Shown in pieces: positions 1 to 10,500 of a DNA stretch of 64,000 nt. The notes under the pieces are model-generated. The model searched no databases and had not been told where the DNA came from. It saw only the letters and a list, made by a program, of their open reading frames with translations. How positions within the stretch are numbered: position 1 is the stretch's first letter; each line of letters begins with the position of its first letter. Origin of the DNA: Pseudomonas sp. LRP2-20 (GTDB lineage Bacteria > Pseudomonadota > Gammaproteobacteria > Pseudomonadales > Pseudomonadaceae); NCBI RefSeq assembly GCF_024349685.1, contig NZ_AP025944.1, positions 3,602,001-3,666,000 of the forward strand, in the 5' to 3' direction. The position numbers were made by a program, and so were the translations under genes.

Positions 1-1387
1 GGGCGAACGACTGACTGGTGCGGCCGCGGCTGGCCTGCGCCGTGGTACGCGACGGTGACCGTACGCCGTCGAAGGCATTGTTGCGGGCCCGGCCTGCCGT
101 GTTGCCCGGGCGGTTCTGCGCAACCTGACGGGCCTGGCCTTCACCCTGCCGGCGCTGGTTGACCTGGTTGCGCGCCTGCGGGTTGTCGCGGGTGTTGTCG
201 CGCGTGGTGCGTGGTTCTGTGCGGCGATCAGCAGGGCGCGCGTTGTTGTTGGCACCTTGCATGCGGTTGGCCACGCCGCCTTCGGCCCGGGCCTGGCGTG
301 CACTGTCGCGGGCTTCGCGGTTGCTGGTGGCCGGGCGCTCGATGCCCGCCCGGTCCATCGAGCTGCGGGCGCGATCACGGGCCTGGGCACGCTGGGCATC
401 ATCGCCACGGAACGCGGCGCGCTGGTTGGCCCCGTCTAGCTGGCGGCCATATTGTTGACGGCTGCGGTTGTCACGGTAAGGCACACCATCGCGGTGCACG
501 GGGTTGTGCTGCCACTTGTTCTGGTTGTTGGTGATGCGGTTGTTGCCGTTGATGTTGTTGTAGCGATTGACGTCTATATCAACATCGCCGTTGTTCCAGT
601 CGCAATCGCCCCACACCGAATCAATGATCGCCACGCCAGCGCCGAACGCCAGCCCGGCCATCAGCGCGGTGCCCGCGTAGTACATCGGCGACGGCGGGTA
701 GTACACCGGCGGTGAGGCAGGATAGGCCCAGGTGCCGTAGGTGGTGGTCGGGTTGTAGGTGGGCACGTACACCACCTGCGGGTCGGCCGGCTGAATGATG
801 ATGGTGCTGGTCGACGAGCTGCTGGCGGGCGCCTGCTGCGACCCGTCCGAGCTGGCCGCAGCCGGCGCCGCTGCAGGCGCGGCCTGCACCGTGACGTTCT
901 GGTACTGGTTGCTGGTCAGGTTGCCGGCCGCCTGGGCCTGGTGGCGCAGGCGCTGGACACCGGCCATCACGTCATCGGGTTGTGCCAGGAAGGCATCACC
1001 CAGGCGCTGGACCCAGACGGGGTCCTGACCGAGCACCACCAGCACTTGCGGGAACGCCACCAACGATTGCACGCTCGGGTCCCAGGTCTGGTTCGCCACC
1101 TGCTTGACCGCGTCATCGCCCTGGGCCTTGGGATTGGCCTTTGACCAGGCCACCGCTTCGGTCACCTCCCCTGGGTAGGTCGACGCCATCAGCACCTGGG
1201 CCAGCAGCGGATCGGGATACAAGGCGATCGGCGCGAGCATCTGGTCGAGCTGCTCCTGGTTGAACACTGCCTGCTTGGCTTCGGCAGGTGCCGGGTCGGG
1301 GGCCGGCAGGTCTTCTGCCAGTGCCAGGCTGGTAACTCCGTTAAGGCACAACACTATCGACATGACGCATAACAATGGCATGCGCAT
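1..1387 (-). CDS. DUF3300 domain-containing exported protein (3' end outside window)
   Basis: About 462 codons are visible and the frame is still open at base 1, so the C-terminus is missing. The chosen start gives MRMPLLCVMSI followed by a hydrophobic stretch and an ALA-E cleavage site, a clear Sec signal peptide of about 24 residues; GGGGA lies 7 nt upstream. The N-terminal half carries the DUF3300 pattern (FNQEQLDQMLAPIALYPDPL, then a STYPGEV segment and a YVPTYNP turn). A short Gly/Ala hydrophobic segment (ALMAGLAFGAGVAI) follows. The C-terminal half is a low-complexity N/R/Q/A-rich hydrophilic tail. The family is widespread in Gammaproteobacteria and has no established function. An envelope or periplasmic location is inferred from the signal peptide. 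Confidence 0.85.
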   Translation of the reverse strand, partial: MRMPLLCVMSIVLCLNGVTSLALAEDLPAPDPAPAEAKQAVFNQEQLDQMLAPIALYPDPLLAQVLMASTYPGEVTEAVAWSKANPKAQGDDAVKQVANQTWDPSVQSLVAFPQVLVVLGQDPVWVQRLGDAFLAQPDDVMAGVQRLRHQAQAAGNLTSNQYQNVTVQAAPAAAPAAASSDGSQQAPASSSSTSTIIIQPADPQVVYVPTYNPTTTYGTWAYPASPPVYYPPSPMYYAGTALMAGLAFGAGVAIIDSVWGDCDWNNGDVDIDVNRYNNINGNNRITNNQNKWQHNPVHRDGVPYRDNRSRQQYGRQLDGANQRAAFRGDDAQRAQARDRARSSMDRAGIERPATSNREARDSARQARAEGGVANRMQGANNNARPADRRTEPRTTRDNTRDNPQARNQVNQRRQGEGQARQVAQNRPGNTAGRARNNAFDGVRSPSRTTAQASRGRTSQSFA

Positions 1388-1627
1388 CGCAGTTCCCCAT
1401 CTGGCCATACCGCGTGAAGAAAGTGCATTGCAACCCGGGCAGTCGCTGCCGTGCGGTAAGGGTAGCAAAGGCACCATTTTCGACCACTGATGTGCAGTGG
1501 TTTTCCACGCACTAATGGCAACTACGCTTACTGCCTTTAAATCTAAATCGCCTATCGAAACGGAACTGTACTTAATCTGCCCTGAACGCTTTGCGCCAAT
1601 AAACTTCATCCAGCAGGAGGCCTGACC

Positions 1628-1885
1628 ATGGCAACTTCAAGAGCCTGTCGTTTTTGCGTGGCCGTACTGTTGTGCGCCACCACATTGCAGGGTTGGGCGG
1701 CGGTTACCGACCGCGCCGAACGGCGCCAGCAAGCCCGCGAAGTGCGCCAGGAAACCCGCCAAGGCGCGCGTCAGACCAAACAGGACTGCCGCCACGCCGA
1801 CCAGAAGAGCAACGCCGGTTGCCGTCAGGACAAACGCCACACCAAACAGCAAGGCCGTGAACGTGCCAGGGACATCAAGTACTGA
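1628..1885 (+). CDS. small exported basic protein, unknown function
   Basis: An 85-residue protein with a strong ribosome site (CAGGAGG, 7 nt before the ATG). Residues 1-25 form a signal peptide ending QGWAA. The mature part is almost entirely charged or polar (repeated R, Q, K, E, with two cysteines at DC-x-H and GC-x-Q) and predicted helical. It sits divergently from the DUF3300 gene, with about 240 bp of shared upstream DNA. I recognise no family. Periplasmic or secreted location is an inference from the signal peptide. Confidence 0.6.
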   Translation: MATSRACRFCVAVLLCATTLQGWAAVTDRAERRQQAREVRQETRQGARQTKQDCRHADQKSNAGCRQDKRHTKQQGRERARDIKY

Positions 1886-1892
1886 CCCTGCA

Positions 1893-2534
1893 TCAGCCAC
1901 CCAGGGCGATGATGGCCAGGATCAGCGCGACCCCAACCAGCGTCATGATCACGCCAGTGAGTACCCCGCGCCCTCCCGAGTAACGCGCCAACAGCCAGCC
2001 GGCCAGGAACAGCATGGCCAAGGCGACCAGGTTCGAGACCCGAATGGCGGTGCCTGTGTGGGCGATCAGCAGAAACGGTATGACCAGCGGGAACGTCGCC
2101 AGCACCACCAGCAGAAAGGTCGCCAGTGCCGCCTTGAAGTCCTGCAGGCCGAGCCGCGCGGGCATTGGTTGCTGGCCGTTGCGCATCAGGTGGACCCTGA
2201 GCAGCTCCAGGCCATTCTCATCCACCACTTCGCCAATGCGCGCCGGCAGTGCGTCGGCAATCAGCTGGCGCCCTTCGTGCCCGTTCTCGTCAGCCAGCAG
2301 CCGGGCCAGCAAGGTGCGGCTGCGGGTACGTTCGGTCCAGGTGCGCAGCAGGTAGATCACCGCATCGGCCAAGCCCCAGGCCAGGTTGCAGCCAAAAGCC
2401 GCAATCAGCATCAGGCGGGCGTCGTCCCGTCCGGCCGTGGCCACGCTCAGCGAGCCGGTGAAGGTGGTGGCCATCAACAGGCCGAACATCACTTCGGTAA
2501 TCCGATCGATGGGTTCCAGTGCACGTTCACTCAT
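1893..2534 (-). CDS. VIT-family-like integral membrane protein
   Basis: A 213-residue membrane protein. The start MSERALEPIDRITEV was chosen because AAGGGG precedes it; a longer upstream in-frame extension has no family character. An N-terminal hydrophobic region (VMFGLLMATTFTGSLSVATA, then LMLIAAFGCNLAWGLADAV) is followed by a charged helical cytoplasmic stretch of about 70 residues. Three more hydrophobic segments lie at the C-terminus (ATFLLVVLATFPLVIPFLL, LVALAMLFLAGWLLA, VIMTLVGVALILAIIAL). This topology and the first-helix pattern resemble VIT1/CCC1 vacuolar iron transporter-like proteins. Transport of iron or manganese is only a family-level guess. It may share a transcript with the small gene upstream (2561-2773). 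Confidence 0.6.
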   Translation of the reverse strand: MSERALEPIDRITEVMFGLLMATTFTGSLSVATAGRDDARLMLIAAFGCNLAWGLADAVIYLLRTWTERTRSRTLLARLLADENGHEGRQLIADALPARIGEVVDENGLELLRVHLMRNGQQPMPARLGLQDFKAALATFLLVVLATFPLVIPFLLIAHTGTAIRVSNLVALAMLFLAGWLLARYSGGRGVLTGVIMTLVGVALILAIIALGG

Positions 2535-2560
2535 ACGCGGCCCCTTGGGGTTGGTCTGAA

Positions 2561-2773
2561 CTAACGGATGCCCTGTTTCAAACGCGCGTGTTGCGCATTC
2601 CAGTACTTCAGCGTTTGCGTCGGCAACAGATGAGGCGCATCGACCCGCTCTGCCAGTTTGCTGGCAAAGTCTTGTGCTGCGTCCTGAGTGATAAAGGTGA
2701 ACGTCATGCCACAGGCATGCACCCACCAGCTTGGCCGTCCCTGCACGCTGGTCTGTTCGATCAGGAAGTTCAT
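2561..2773 (-). CDS. hypothetical protein, 70 residues
   Basis: The start MNFLIEQTSV follows a good ribosome site (CAGGAGCGCAAC then ATG). A 19-residue in-frame extension exists upstream but lacks such a site. The product is soluble with no signal peptide: MNFLIEQ..., a WWVHACGMTFTF segment, then an amphipathic helix (AAQDFASKLAERV). I do not recognise a family. It lies 26 nt upstream of the VIT-like gene on the same strand, so the two are likely co-transcribed. Confidence 0.5.
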   Translation of the reverse strand: MNFLIEQTSVQGRPSWWVHACGMTFTFITQDAAQDFASKLAERVDAPHLLPTQTLKYWNAQHARLKQGIR

Positions 2774-2870
2774 GTTGCGCTCCTGCGGGCAGGTACAGCG
2801 CCACGGCAATGTTTTTCCAGCGTAGCGCAACGGTGCACGTGCTCAACTAACCATTCATTATCAGGGACCG

Positions 2871-3202
2871 TTTGAAATTCACTTTGCATCTACCGGGGCT
2901 CGCCCCTCGCCAGATGCATGGGAGCAACTCCAAGAGGAAATCGGCCAGCCGCTGCAGCGCCAAGGCAGGGGCTCGGTAGTGGTACGCCTCAGCGCGCGAT
3001 TCTCGACCTGGGGAGGTTCAGCCAACGGCTGCAGGAAAGGGCAATTAACTAGTCGAAAATTCCTACGGTGTTTTAGGAAGAGCTCAACTCCTCTGAGAAT
3101 TGATTCCTCGTTAGTGTTCGGACTCATCTTGATCGAGCCTGAAAGCTGATAGCCGTGCTGACCTGCAATTCAACAGTGTCAGCCGGCAAGAGAGGATCAT
3201 CC
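2871..3202 (+). repeat. leader repeat copy 1 upstream of VasX-like gene, with coding relic
   Basis: This 430-bp gap between the small gene on the left and the first effector holds a repeat whose second copy is at about 7289-7572. From about 3050 onward the two are nearly identical up to and through the effector start; before that they are recognisably related but diverged (both contain a GA-C-CTGG-GAGGTT segment and AAAGGCAATT). One plus-strand frame is open from about 2824 to TGA 3146-3148 without an ATG. The second copy is open in the matching frame to TGA 7517-7519 with the same C-terminal residues (LILIEPES). This suggests that the repeat derives from the 3' end of a lost gene. No known family was recognised. 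Confidence 0.5.
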
Positions 3203-6200
3203 ATGAGTTTCAGTCAAAACGTTGCCAACCTGATCGCCGAAACCGACTTCCTCCTCACCCCCTGCAAAGCCTGCCAGCGCCAGGGCCTGCCCATCCTCCC
3301 CCTGCGCCGCGCCGTGGTCCCCGATACCCGCCCCGGCAGCGACCCCGCCACGCAAACCCGGATGGGCCTGCGCACCTTGCGCCATGGCTACCTCTATGTG
3401 CTGCTCGACCAGCGTATCTGGCACGCCTACGAAGTCACCGCGCAGGGCCACCTGCGCCGTTTCAATCCCTATGAGCCGAACCTGGGGCCACCACCGTCGC
3501 TGCCCGAGCGCTGCGTGCATGAGGACCACGACATCCCGTCGTCCTTCCTCAACATCGATACCGATACCTACGGCACGGCCTGGCTGGCTTTCTCCAGCGA
3601 TCCCTGGCCGGTCACCGTGCTGCAGGCTTACAAGTACGGCCTGTACCCGGCGCAGCGCTTCGAGGGCCTGGACCTGATCCTGGCGCGCAAACACCCCGAG
3701 TTGCAGGGCCTGGCCATGACCCCGGACAACCTGCAGGTCGACCGCCAAGTGTTCGAATACGCCCAGCAACTGAACGGTCCGTTCGACAGTGCCCATGGCT
3801 TTCACAGCCGCTTTTTACGCAAGACCGCGCTGCGCGGTTACCTGGTCAACGCCATGGCCCGCCACCAGTTGGAAAACGGCGTGCTGGCGGTGGTGCTCGA
3901 GGACACCGTCGGTCTGATCCAGGAGTACAACCACCAGCGCCTGAACTGGGTGGTCAAACGCCAAGCCTGGCGCGAGGACCCACTGCGCGCCTATCAGCTG
4001 CAGACGTCGCAGATCCTGCAGATCATTCGTGCCACTCAGCGTGAATGGGCGGCGCAAGAAGTACCGACGTTCGAACCACAGACAGGCGACGGGCCGCCGG
4101 TGTTCACCGATCCCGAGGTGGAGCGCCAGCGCATAGTCGAAATGCGCCAGCGCGAGAGCGATGAAAAACTTGAAGAGCGCTATGACGAACCCCGGCGCGC
4201 GGCATTCCAGGCCGAATACGACCAAGAGGAGTCCCGCTTCCAGGCCTTCATCGACCGGCATGCCGCCACCTACGCGGAACTCTGCGAGAGCGCAGCCTTC
4301 GCCCTGATCGAACAGCACGACTACGATGGCCGGGACCGTGAATCGGGCATCGCCTACAGCAAGACCATGGCCGCCTGCCTGGCCGGCGGCATCACCGAGG
4401 CGCCTTCCAGCAACCCTGAGCCAGCTCTCGGTACCAGCGAAGCGCTGTGGCTGAAATGGCTGCAAGACCCCAACAGCCCACCCTACCGCGCCCTGCTGCT
4501 GCGCGACGCGCCCTTGATGGCGGCACTGCTGCCAAGCTTCTCGTCGACCGAGCCGACCAACTGGAACGACAGCGAAAAGCTCTACAACGCCTTGAGCAAG
4601 CTCATCGCCAGTGATGACATCGGTTTCAAACTGCGTGACTCGCTCAAGCAAGCCATCACTGAGCTGCAGGGTGCGGTCAATGCCTCCAGCCAGCGCCTGC
4701 AAGCCCTGCTCGACCCCGGCATCCAGCAGGCCGTGCGGCACCTGAACTGCGCCAGCCTGCGGGTCTACAACGGCGTGCATCTGATCGAGCTGCAGGTGCA
4801 GATGAAGCTGGGCGAGTACTACGCCTTGCAAAGTGCGCACTTGAGAAAAATGCAGAACAGCGCCAGCGAGAAACTGGCCAAGGCGCGGGCAGAGATGATG
4901 CCGGACCTCGAAGACGTGAAGGCCGGTATTTTCAGGCAAGCAAGCAAGGTGAAACCGATCATCCAGACCGGTTTGCTGAGCCTTGCCGTGCTCGACCCGA
5001 AAATCGCACATCAGGTGATCCCGGTCAGCGTCTGGGTCGAAGGCACGGCGCATGACCTGCACGAGCGGTTGGCCAGGGAAGTGAAGCTGAACGTCAACCA
5101 GTTGAATGATGCCACCAAGATGACATTGGTGGACATCACAGTCGCGGCGGGGACGCTGGAGCTGGATGCGCGAAAGACCTTGAATGGCATGAAAATCAGT
5201 GCGGGCCAAGCAACGCAGTTGGTACGTGACAGTTTTACGGGGCTGCGAGGAACGGGAAAAGGCTGGGAGTTGCTGCTGTCCCTGGGCGGGCTGTACTTAC
5301 TGAACGATAGCCTTGGCAAGAACCTGAAAAAAGCGGAAGAAGCGATGGGGCCAAAGGCCGATGAAGCCATGCTGGCGCTGTATGGGGCCAAGCTGGGAAT
5401 TATCGGTGGCGGCATAGAGCTGGTTGGGCTTCTGATGCCGCGCAAGGCAAGCACAAACAATCAAATGTCTCTTGGTCGCAGTATAGCCAGAGTTGGCGGT
5501 GTACTTAACGCCGCTGCCGGCATCTTTGAGGCCGCGCAAGCAAGGACTGCATATAGCCGCACTGACAAAGCTGAAGATGAAAAAGCTGCCAGAAATTACT
5601 ATCTCGCTTCTGCAGCTAGTTTCATTTCCACTATCGCAGCGGTCGCGGGGGTTTTCAGCCCCTTGGCTCTAAAATTCATAGGAATCTCCATCATTTCAAG
5701 CTTCGCCGCATACATATTTAACAAGATGGCCGAAGAAAATGAATCAACTGCCTTGGAAGTATGGGCCAGGCGTTGTTATTTCGGCCTTGCCGATGAAGCA
5801 CCTCGCATACACTGGAACTCTCCAAACCACGCAGACATCGCGCTTGCAGCGTTAAATGCAGTAACACTCGGCATAACAGGCGGCGTTAAATTCGACACTG
5901 TCATTGCAAACGAGCTCAGCAACACCAAAATTGGAGTACCCATCGGCTTGCAGAGCTTTTTGAGGTTCCGGGTAACACTCCCCCATTTCAACAGTTCATC
6001 CGTTGGTTATCAATGGATACTCCTGATCCATAGGCATGGCGACGGCACCCCTCCCCATTACACTGGTGGCGAAGTGATCACGACGCAAGAACACTTCCCT
6101 CCAACACTTACGCCCGCCGCCTCAAAGAGGGTATCGATAAAGCCCTCAAAATCGAACAACAAAGCCGATTACATACCTGAAAGCTTGACAATTACAGATA

Positions 6201-6379
6201 GCCAACAATCTCTTCAGATCGAAAATAGCCAGTCGACAAAAACCTTTACGGGACAGCTAGAGTTAACCCAAGACGCAGGCAGGCACAATATCATGTCAGC
6301 CTCTTTGACTATCACCTACTGGCCGGACCGTAGTATTCCTGAAGCCTACGCCGAACTCACATACCAGGAGAACAACTAA
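3203..6379 (+). CDS. T6SS effector, VasX-like pore-forming toxin (copy 1)
   Basis: A 1058-residue protein starting MSFSQNVANL after AGAGGA. Residues 1 to about 170 match the toxin VasX N-terminal region: CKACQRQG, LPLRRAVVPDT, then a long conserved stretch ending RFNPYEPN. The middle is helical and charged. From about residue 688 several hydrophobic segments appear (near 688-705, 730-746 and 798-840), as expected of a colicin-like pore former. The tail is beta-rich (IHRHGDGTPP, TYWPDRS). VasX-type effectors are delivered by T6SS and permeabilise the target inner membrane. Its stop overlaps the start of the DUF6708 gene by 1 nt, the usual effector-immunity arrangement. The distal third is visibly more AT-rich than the proximal two thirds, which suggests a swapped toxin tip. 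A near-copy follows at 7573. Confidence 0.8.
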   Translation: MSFSQNVANLIAETDFLLTPCKACQRQGLPILPLRRAVVPDTRPGSDPATQTRMGLRTLRHGYLYVLLDQRIWHAYEVTAQGHLRRFNPYEPNLGPPPSLPERCVHEDHDIPSSFLNIDTDTYGTAWLAFSSDPWPVTVLQAYKYGLYPAQRFEGLDLILARKHPELQGLAMTPDNLQVDRQVFEYAQQLNGPFDSAHGFHSRFLRKTALRGYLVNAMARHQLENGVLAVVLEDTVGLIQEYNHQRLNWVVKRQAWREDPLRAYQLQTSQILQIIRATQREWAAQEVPTFEPQTGDGPPVFTDPEVERQRIVEMRQRESDEKLEERYDEPRRAAFQAEYDQEESRFQAFIDRHAATYAELCESAAFALIEQHDYDGRDRESGIAYSKTMAACLAGGITEAPSSNPEPALGTSEALWLKWLQDPNSPPYRALLLRDAPLMAALLPSFSSTEPTNWNDSEKLYNALSKLIASDDIGFKLRDSLKQAITELQGAVNASSQRLQALLDPGIQQAVRHLNCASLRVYNGVHLIELQVQMKLGEYYALQSAHLRKMQNSASEKLAKARAEMMPDLEDVKAGIFRQASKVKPIIQTGLLSLAVLDPKIAHQVIPVSVWVEGTAHDLHERLAREVKLNVNQLNDATKMTLVDITVAAGTLELDARKTLNGMKISAGQATQLVRDSFTGLRGTGKGWELLLSLGGLYLLNDSLGKNLKKAEEAMGPKADEAMLALYGAKLGIIGGGIELVGLLMPRKASTNNQMSLGRSIARVGGVLNAAAGIFEAAQARTAYSRTDKAEDEKAARNYYLASAASFISTIAAVAGVFSPLALKFIGISIISSFAAYIFNKMAEENESTALEVWARRCYFGLADEAPRIHWNSPNHADIALAALNAVTLGITGGVKFDTVIANELSNTKIGVPIGLQSFLRFRVTLPHFNSSSVGYQWILLIHRHGDGTPPHYTGGEVITTQEHFPPTLTPAASKRVSIKPSKSNNKADYIPESLTITDSQQSLQIENSQSTKTFTGQLELTQDAGRHNIMSASLTITYWPDRSIPEAYAELTYQENN

Positions 6380-7206
6380 TGGAAAAGCGTGATCGCGGCC
6401 TAGGTTGGAAATACGACTTACCCGCCCCTAATACTGAAACAACCATTAATCCTAGGCTTAAGACGCCGCCTCATGCTTTAACGCACATGAATGAAAATTA
6501 CACCGAGGTATCCCGAGTCACTTTAAAACTCAGAGGAGTCTGGATTTTCGCCGGAGCAGCCATATTAATCATGGCTCTGACCGGCCCATTCAACCTATAT
6601 AGCTACTTCCAAACCAAACTAAGCCCAGCAGAGCTAAAAGAACTCCCTCTATATGTTTTCTTTCACGCCCTATTCTTCTGCTTCCTCACTCCTTACATTC
6701 GAATGGAATTTAGCCTTCCTAAAAGTGAACCCATCCGTTTCAATCGGCAGCGCCGAAAGGTCTATTTCTATCAGTACAGGTTCAACCTCCTGAACCCATT
6801 CGGCAAAAAAGGCTGGGGCGTGATACCAGTGGCTTACGACTGGGATGACCTCACCCTCGAGGCTTACCGGATTTATGCCCCCGGTTACGGCGGGATCAAG
6901 GAAGAAGTGAAAATCTCAATCTGCAAACCTGGCACCAACGAAATAATCGACCGCGTGTTCTTTACCGACGACATAGAGGCAGGCGAGCACTACTGGGCCA
7001 TCGTCAGGCTTTTCATGCAACAAGGCCCTGACGCAATTCCAGATTTCCTTCACCCCACCACAAACAAAGATGAGATCCCGGATTCCAACCTTGGAAAGAA
7101 AGCAGTTTTTCGCAATCCGTTCGACCGCCTCGCCCCCGAAGTCCAATGGCCCGCCGAAATGGATCGGGAGTCCCGCACAGCCCCCGCCCCTGAAGAACAG
7201 CGGTAA
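6379..7206 (+). CDS. DUF6708 membrane protein, probable immunity to VasX-like effector 1
   Basis: 275 residues; the start ATG shares its A with the TAA of the effector gene, and CAGGAG lies upstream. Two membrane segments are at about 53-77 and 91-108. They are followed by the DUF6708 core: PIRFNRQRRKVYFYQYR, VAYDWDDLTLEAYR, then FMQQGPDAIP near the end. In Vibrio cholerae the VasX immunity protein TsiV2 is also an inner-membrane protein. Position and topology therefore suggest that this protein protects against the pore former encoded just upstream; that is inference. The core is shared with the second copy at 10767, while the N-terminal arm differs, which may set specificity. The C-terminal tail (VQWPAEMDRESRTAPAPE) is also conserved in copy 2. 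Confidence 0.7.
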   Translation: MEKRDRGLGWKYDLPAPNTETTINPRLKTPPHALTHMNENYTEVSRVTLKLRGVWIFAGAAILIMALTGPFNLYSYFQTKLSPAELKELPLYVFFHALFFCFLTPYIRMEFSLPKSEPIRFNRQRRKVYFYQYRFNLLNPFGKKGWGVIPVAYDWDDLTLEAYRIYAPGYGGIKEEVKISICKPGTNEIIDRVFFTDDIEAGEHYWAIVRLFMQQGPDAIPDFLHPTTNKDEIPDSNLGKKAVFRNPFDRLAPEVQWPAEMDRESRTAPAPEEQR

Positions 7207-7288
7207 AACCTGTGATTATCGTCGACCATTCTTGAACCTGCCCAATCCACGGCGAAAGCGTCGTGGAAGCTGACTTTCCCGGATTGCG

Positions 7289-7572
7289 GTGGAGGGGCGG
7301 TCGTTGCTGTCCAACGCCGAGTGTCGCAATGAGTGGGGCTCATCGGTAACGTTACGCATCAACTCGCGATCCATTGACCTGGAGAGGTTTAATCAAAGGC
7401 CTAGGAAAAGGCAATTATCTGGTCGAAAATTCCTACAGTGTTTTAGGAAGAGCTCAACTCCTCTGAGAATTGATTCCTCGTTAGTGTTCAGACTCATCTT
7501 GATCGAGCCTGAAAGCTGATAGCCGTGCTGACCTGCAATTCAACAGTGTCAGCCGGCAAGAGAGGATCATCC
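7289..7572 (+). repeat. leader repeat copy 2 between the two effector modules
   Basis: The 366-bp gap 7207-7572 carries the second copy of the repeat at 2871-3202. Nearly every base matches from about 7421 to the effector start, including the ribosome site. Bases 7289-7519 read as an open frame whose last 35 residues match the relic frame of copy 1. The proximal part (7207-7290) instead resembles the 3' flank of the second immunity gene (11571 onward): both have GGTAAA-ACCTGTG after the stop and CGACCA-T-C soon after. The gap thus looks like a duplication joint between the end of one module and the start of the next. Confidence 0.55.
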
Positions 7573-10500
7573 ATGAGTTTCAGTCAAAACGTTGCCAACC
7601 TGATCGCCGAAACCGACTTCCTCCTCACCCCCTGCAAAGCCTGCCAGCGCCAGGGCCTGCCCATCCTCCCCCTGCGCCGTGCCGTGGTCCCCGATACCCG
7701 CCCCGGCAGCGACCCCGCCACGCAAACCCGGATGGGCCTGCGCACCTTGCGCCATGGCTACCTCTATGTGCTGCTCGACCAGCGTATCTGGCACGCCTAC
7801 GAAGTCACCGCGCAGGGCCACCTGCGCCGCTTCAATCCCTATGAGCCTAACCTGGGGCCACCACCGTCGCTGCCAGAGCGCTGCGTGCATGAGGACCACG
7901 ACATCCCGTCGTCCTTCCTCAATGTCGACACCGACACCTACGGCACGGCCTGGCTGGCTTTCTCCAGCGATCCCTGGCCGATCACCGTGCTGCAGGCTTA
8001 CAAGTACGGCCTTTACCCGGCGCAGCGCTTCGAGGGCCTGGACCTGATCCTGGCGCGCAAGCACCCCGAGTTGCAGGGCCTGGCCATGACCCCGGACAAC
8101 CTGCAGGTCGACCGCCAGGTGTTCGAATACGCCCAGCAACTGAACGGCCCGTTCGACAGTGCCCATGGCTTTCACAGCCGCTTCCTGCGCAAGACCGCCC
8201 TGCGCGGTTACCTGGTCAACGCCATGGCCCGCCACCAGTTGGAAAATGGCGTGCTGGCGGTGGTGCTCGACGACACCGTCGGCCTGATCCAGGAATACAA
8301 CCACCAGCGCCTGAACTGGGTGGTCAAACGCCAAGCCTGGCGCGAGGACCCACTGCGCGCCTATCAGCTGCAGACCTCGCAGATCCTGCAGATCATCCGC
8401 GCCACCCAGCGTGAGTGGGCGGCACAGAAAGTGTTCACGTTTGAGGCACAGACCGGTGACGGGCCACCGGTGTTCACCGATCCCGAAATACAGCGCCAGC
8501 CGGTGGTCGAGATGCGCCAGCAAGAAAGCGATGAGAAGCTCGAGGAACGCTATGACGAACCCCGGCGCGCGGCATTCCAGGCCGAATACGACCAAGAGGA
8601 GTCCCGCTTCCAGGCCTTCATCGACCGGCATGCCGCCACCTACGCGGAACTCTGCGAGAGCGCAGCCTTCGCCCTGATCGAACAGCACGACTACGATGGC
8701 CGGGACCGTGAATCGGGCATCGCCTACAGCAAGACCATGGCCGCCTGTCTGGCCGGCGGCATCACCGAAGCGCCCTCCACCAACCCTGAACCATCTCCAC
8801 CAGCGCCCGGTACCAGCGAAGCGTTGTGGCTGAAATGGCTGCAAGACCCCAACAGCCCACCCTACCGCGCCCTGCTGCTGCGCGACGAGCCTCTGATGGC
8901 GGCACTGCTGCCAAGCTTCTCACCAACCGAGCCGACCAACTGGAACGACAGCGAAAAGCTCTATAGCGCCTTGAGCAAGTTCATCACCAGTGAAGACGCC
9001 GGCCTGAAGATGCGCGACTCGCTCAAGCAGGCTATCACCGAACTGCAGGGCGCGGTGAATGCCGCCAGCCTGCGCCTGCGAGTGCGGCTCGACCCTGGTA
9101 TCCAGCAGGCCGTGCGGCACCTGAACAGTGCCAGCCAGCGGATTTACAACGGTGTGCACCTGATCGAACTGCAGGTGCAGATGAAGCTGGGTGAGTACTA
9201 CGCCTTGCAGAGCGCGCACCTGCGTGAACTGCAGAACAGCGCCAGCCAGAAACTGGCCGAGGCGCGGTCGCAGATGATGCCGGACCTCGAAGACGTGAAG
9301 GCCGGCATATTCAGGCAAGCAGAAAAAGTCAAACCGATCATCCAGACCGGCCTGCTGAGCTTGGCCGTGCTCGATCCGAAAGTGGCGCACCAGGTAATCC
9401 CGGTCAGCGTTTGGGTCGAGGGCACGGCGTATGAACTGCATGAGCGATTGGCCAGAGAGGTGAAGCTCAATGTCAACCAACTGAATGATGCCGCGAAGAT
9501 GGCGCTGGTGGAGATCACCGTCGCGGCAGGGACGCTGGAACTGGAAGCGCGCAAGACCCTGAATGGCATGAAAATCAGTGCTGGCCAGGCATCACAGTTG
9601 GTACGCGACAGCTTCACCGGGCTGCGAGGAACGGGAAAAGGCTGGGAGCTGTTGCTTTCACTAGGCGGGCTTTACCTGATGAGCGACAGCCTTGGCAAGA
9701 ACCTGAAGAAAGCAGAAGAGGAGATTGGTTCGAAATCACCCGAAGCCTTAGTGGCATTTTATAGCTCTAGCATTGGCATCGCTGGCAATAGCATAGAATT
9801 AATCGGGCTTTTTATGCCGAACAAAGCGAGCACACCTAACAGCATCACTGTTGGCCGCACTATCGCCAGACTCGGGGCCACGATCAGCGCTGCCGCAGGC
9901 ATCTTCGAGTCTATTTATTTGATAATGGCTGCAAAACGCAAATATGGTGATAGTGATGGTAAAGCTGCTTTTGGATACGGGTTCGCTGCAGCCCTGGCCA
10001 TTGGCGGAGTCGCCAGTGGAATTCGAGCCATATTCAGCCCATTATTAATTGGAGCGGTAGGCGCCACCATCATTATAAGCACAATCACATATATATTTAT
10101 CAAATGGGCTGAGAAGAACGAATCAACGCGACTGGAGCAATGGACCAAACGCTGCTATTTCGGAATCGCCAACGAGTCACCTCGCGTTCATTGGAGTTCA
10201 CCAAACCATGCTGACATTGCCTTTGCCGAGTTAAATGCAGCCACCTTGGAACTGGATGGCGGGCTAACATTTAAAGCTGAAAGAGCAGACCCGGCAACCA
10301 GCTCAAAAATAGGAGGACTTGTTAACCTAGAAACAAAGCGCAACCTGAAATTCCAATTCACACTTCCATACTTCTCCGAAGTCACCTCCGGCTATCATTG
10401 GACACTCGTAGTTCATCGACATGGAGATGGCATGGCGCCCGACTACATCGGCGGGGAGGTAATTGCAGAGGATCGATTCTCGCCACCACCCCTGAAAACT

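Noticed and set aside
1893..2846. 317-residue version of the VIT-like protein
   Set aside because: The first 104 codons overlap the separate small gene at 2561-2773 and show no membrane or family features.
2879..3127. 82-residue minus-strand frame upstream of effector 1
   Set aside because: Lies in the duplicated leader, is not kept in the second copy and has no ribosome site.
3815..5209. 464-codon minus-strand open frame inside the first effector
   Set aside because: Shadow of the VasX-like gene; its counterpart in the second copy has different boundaries.
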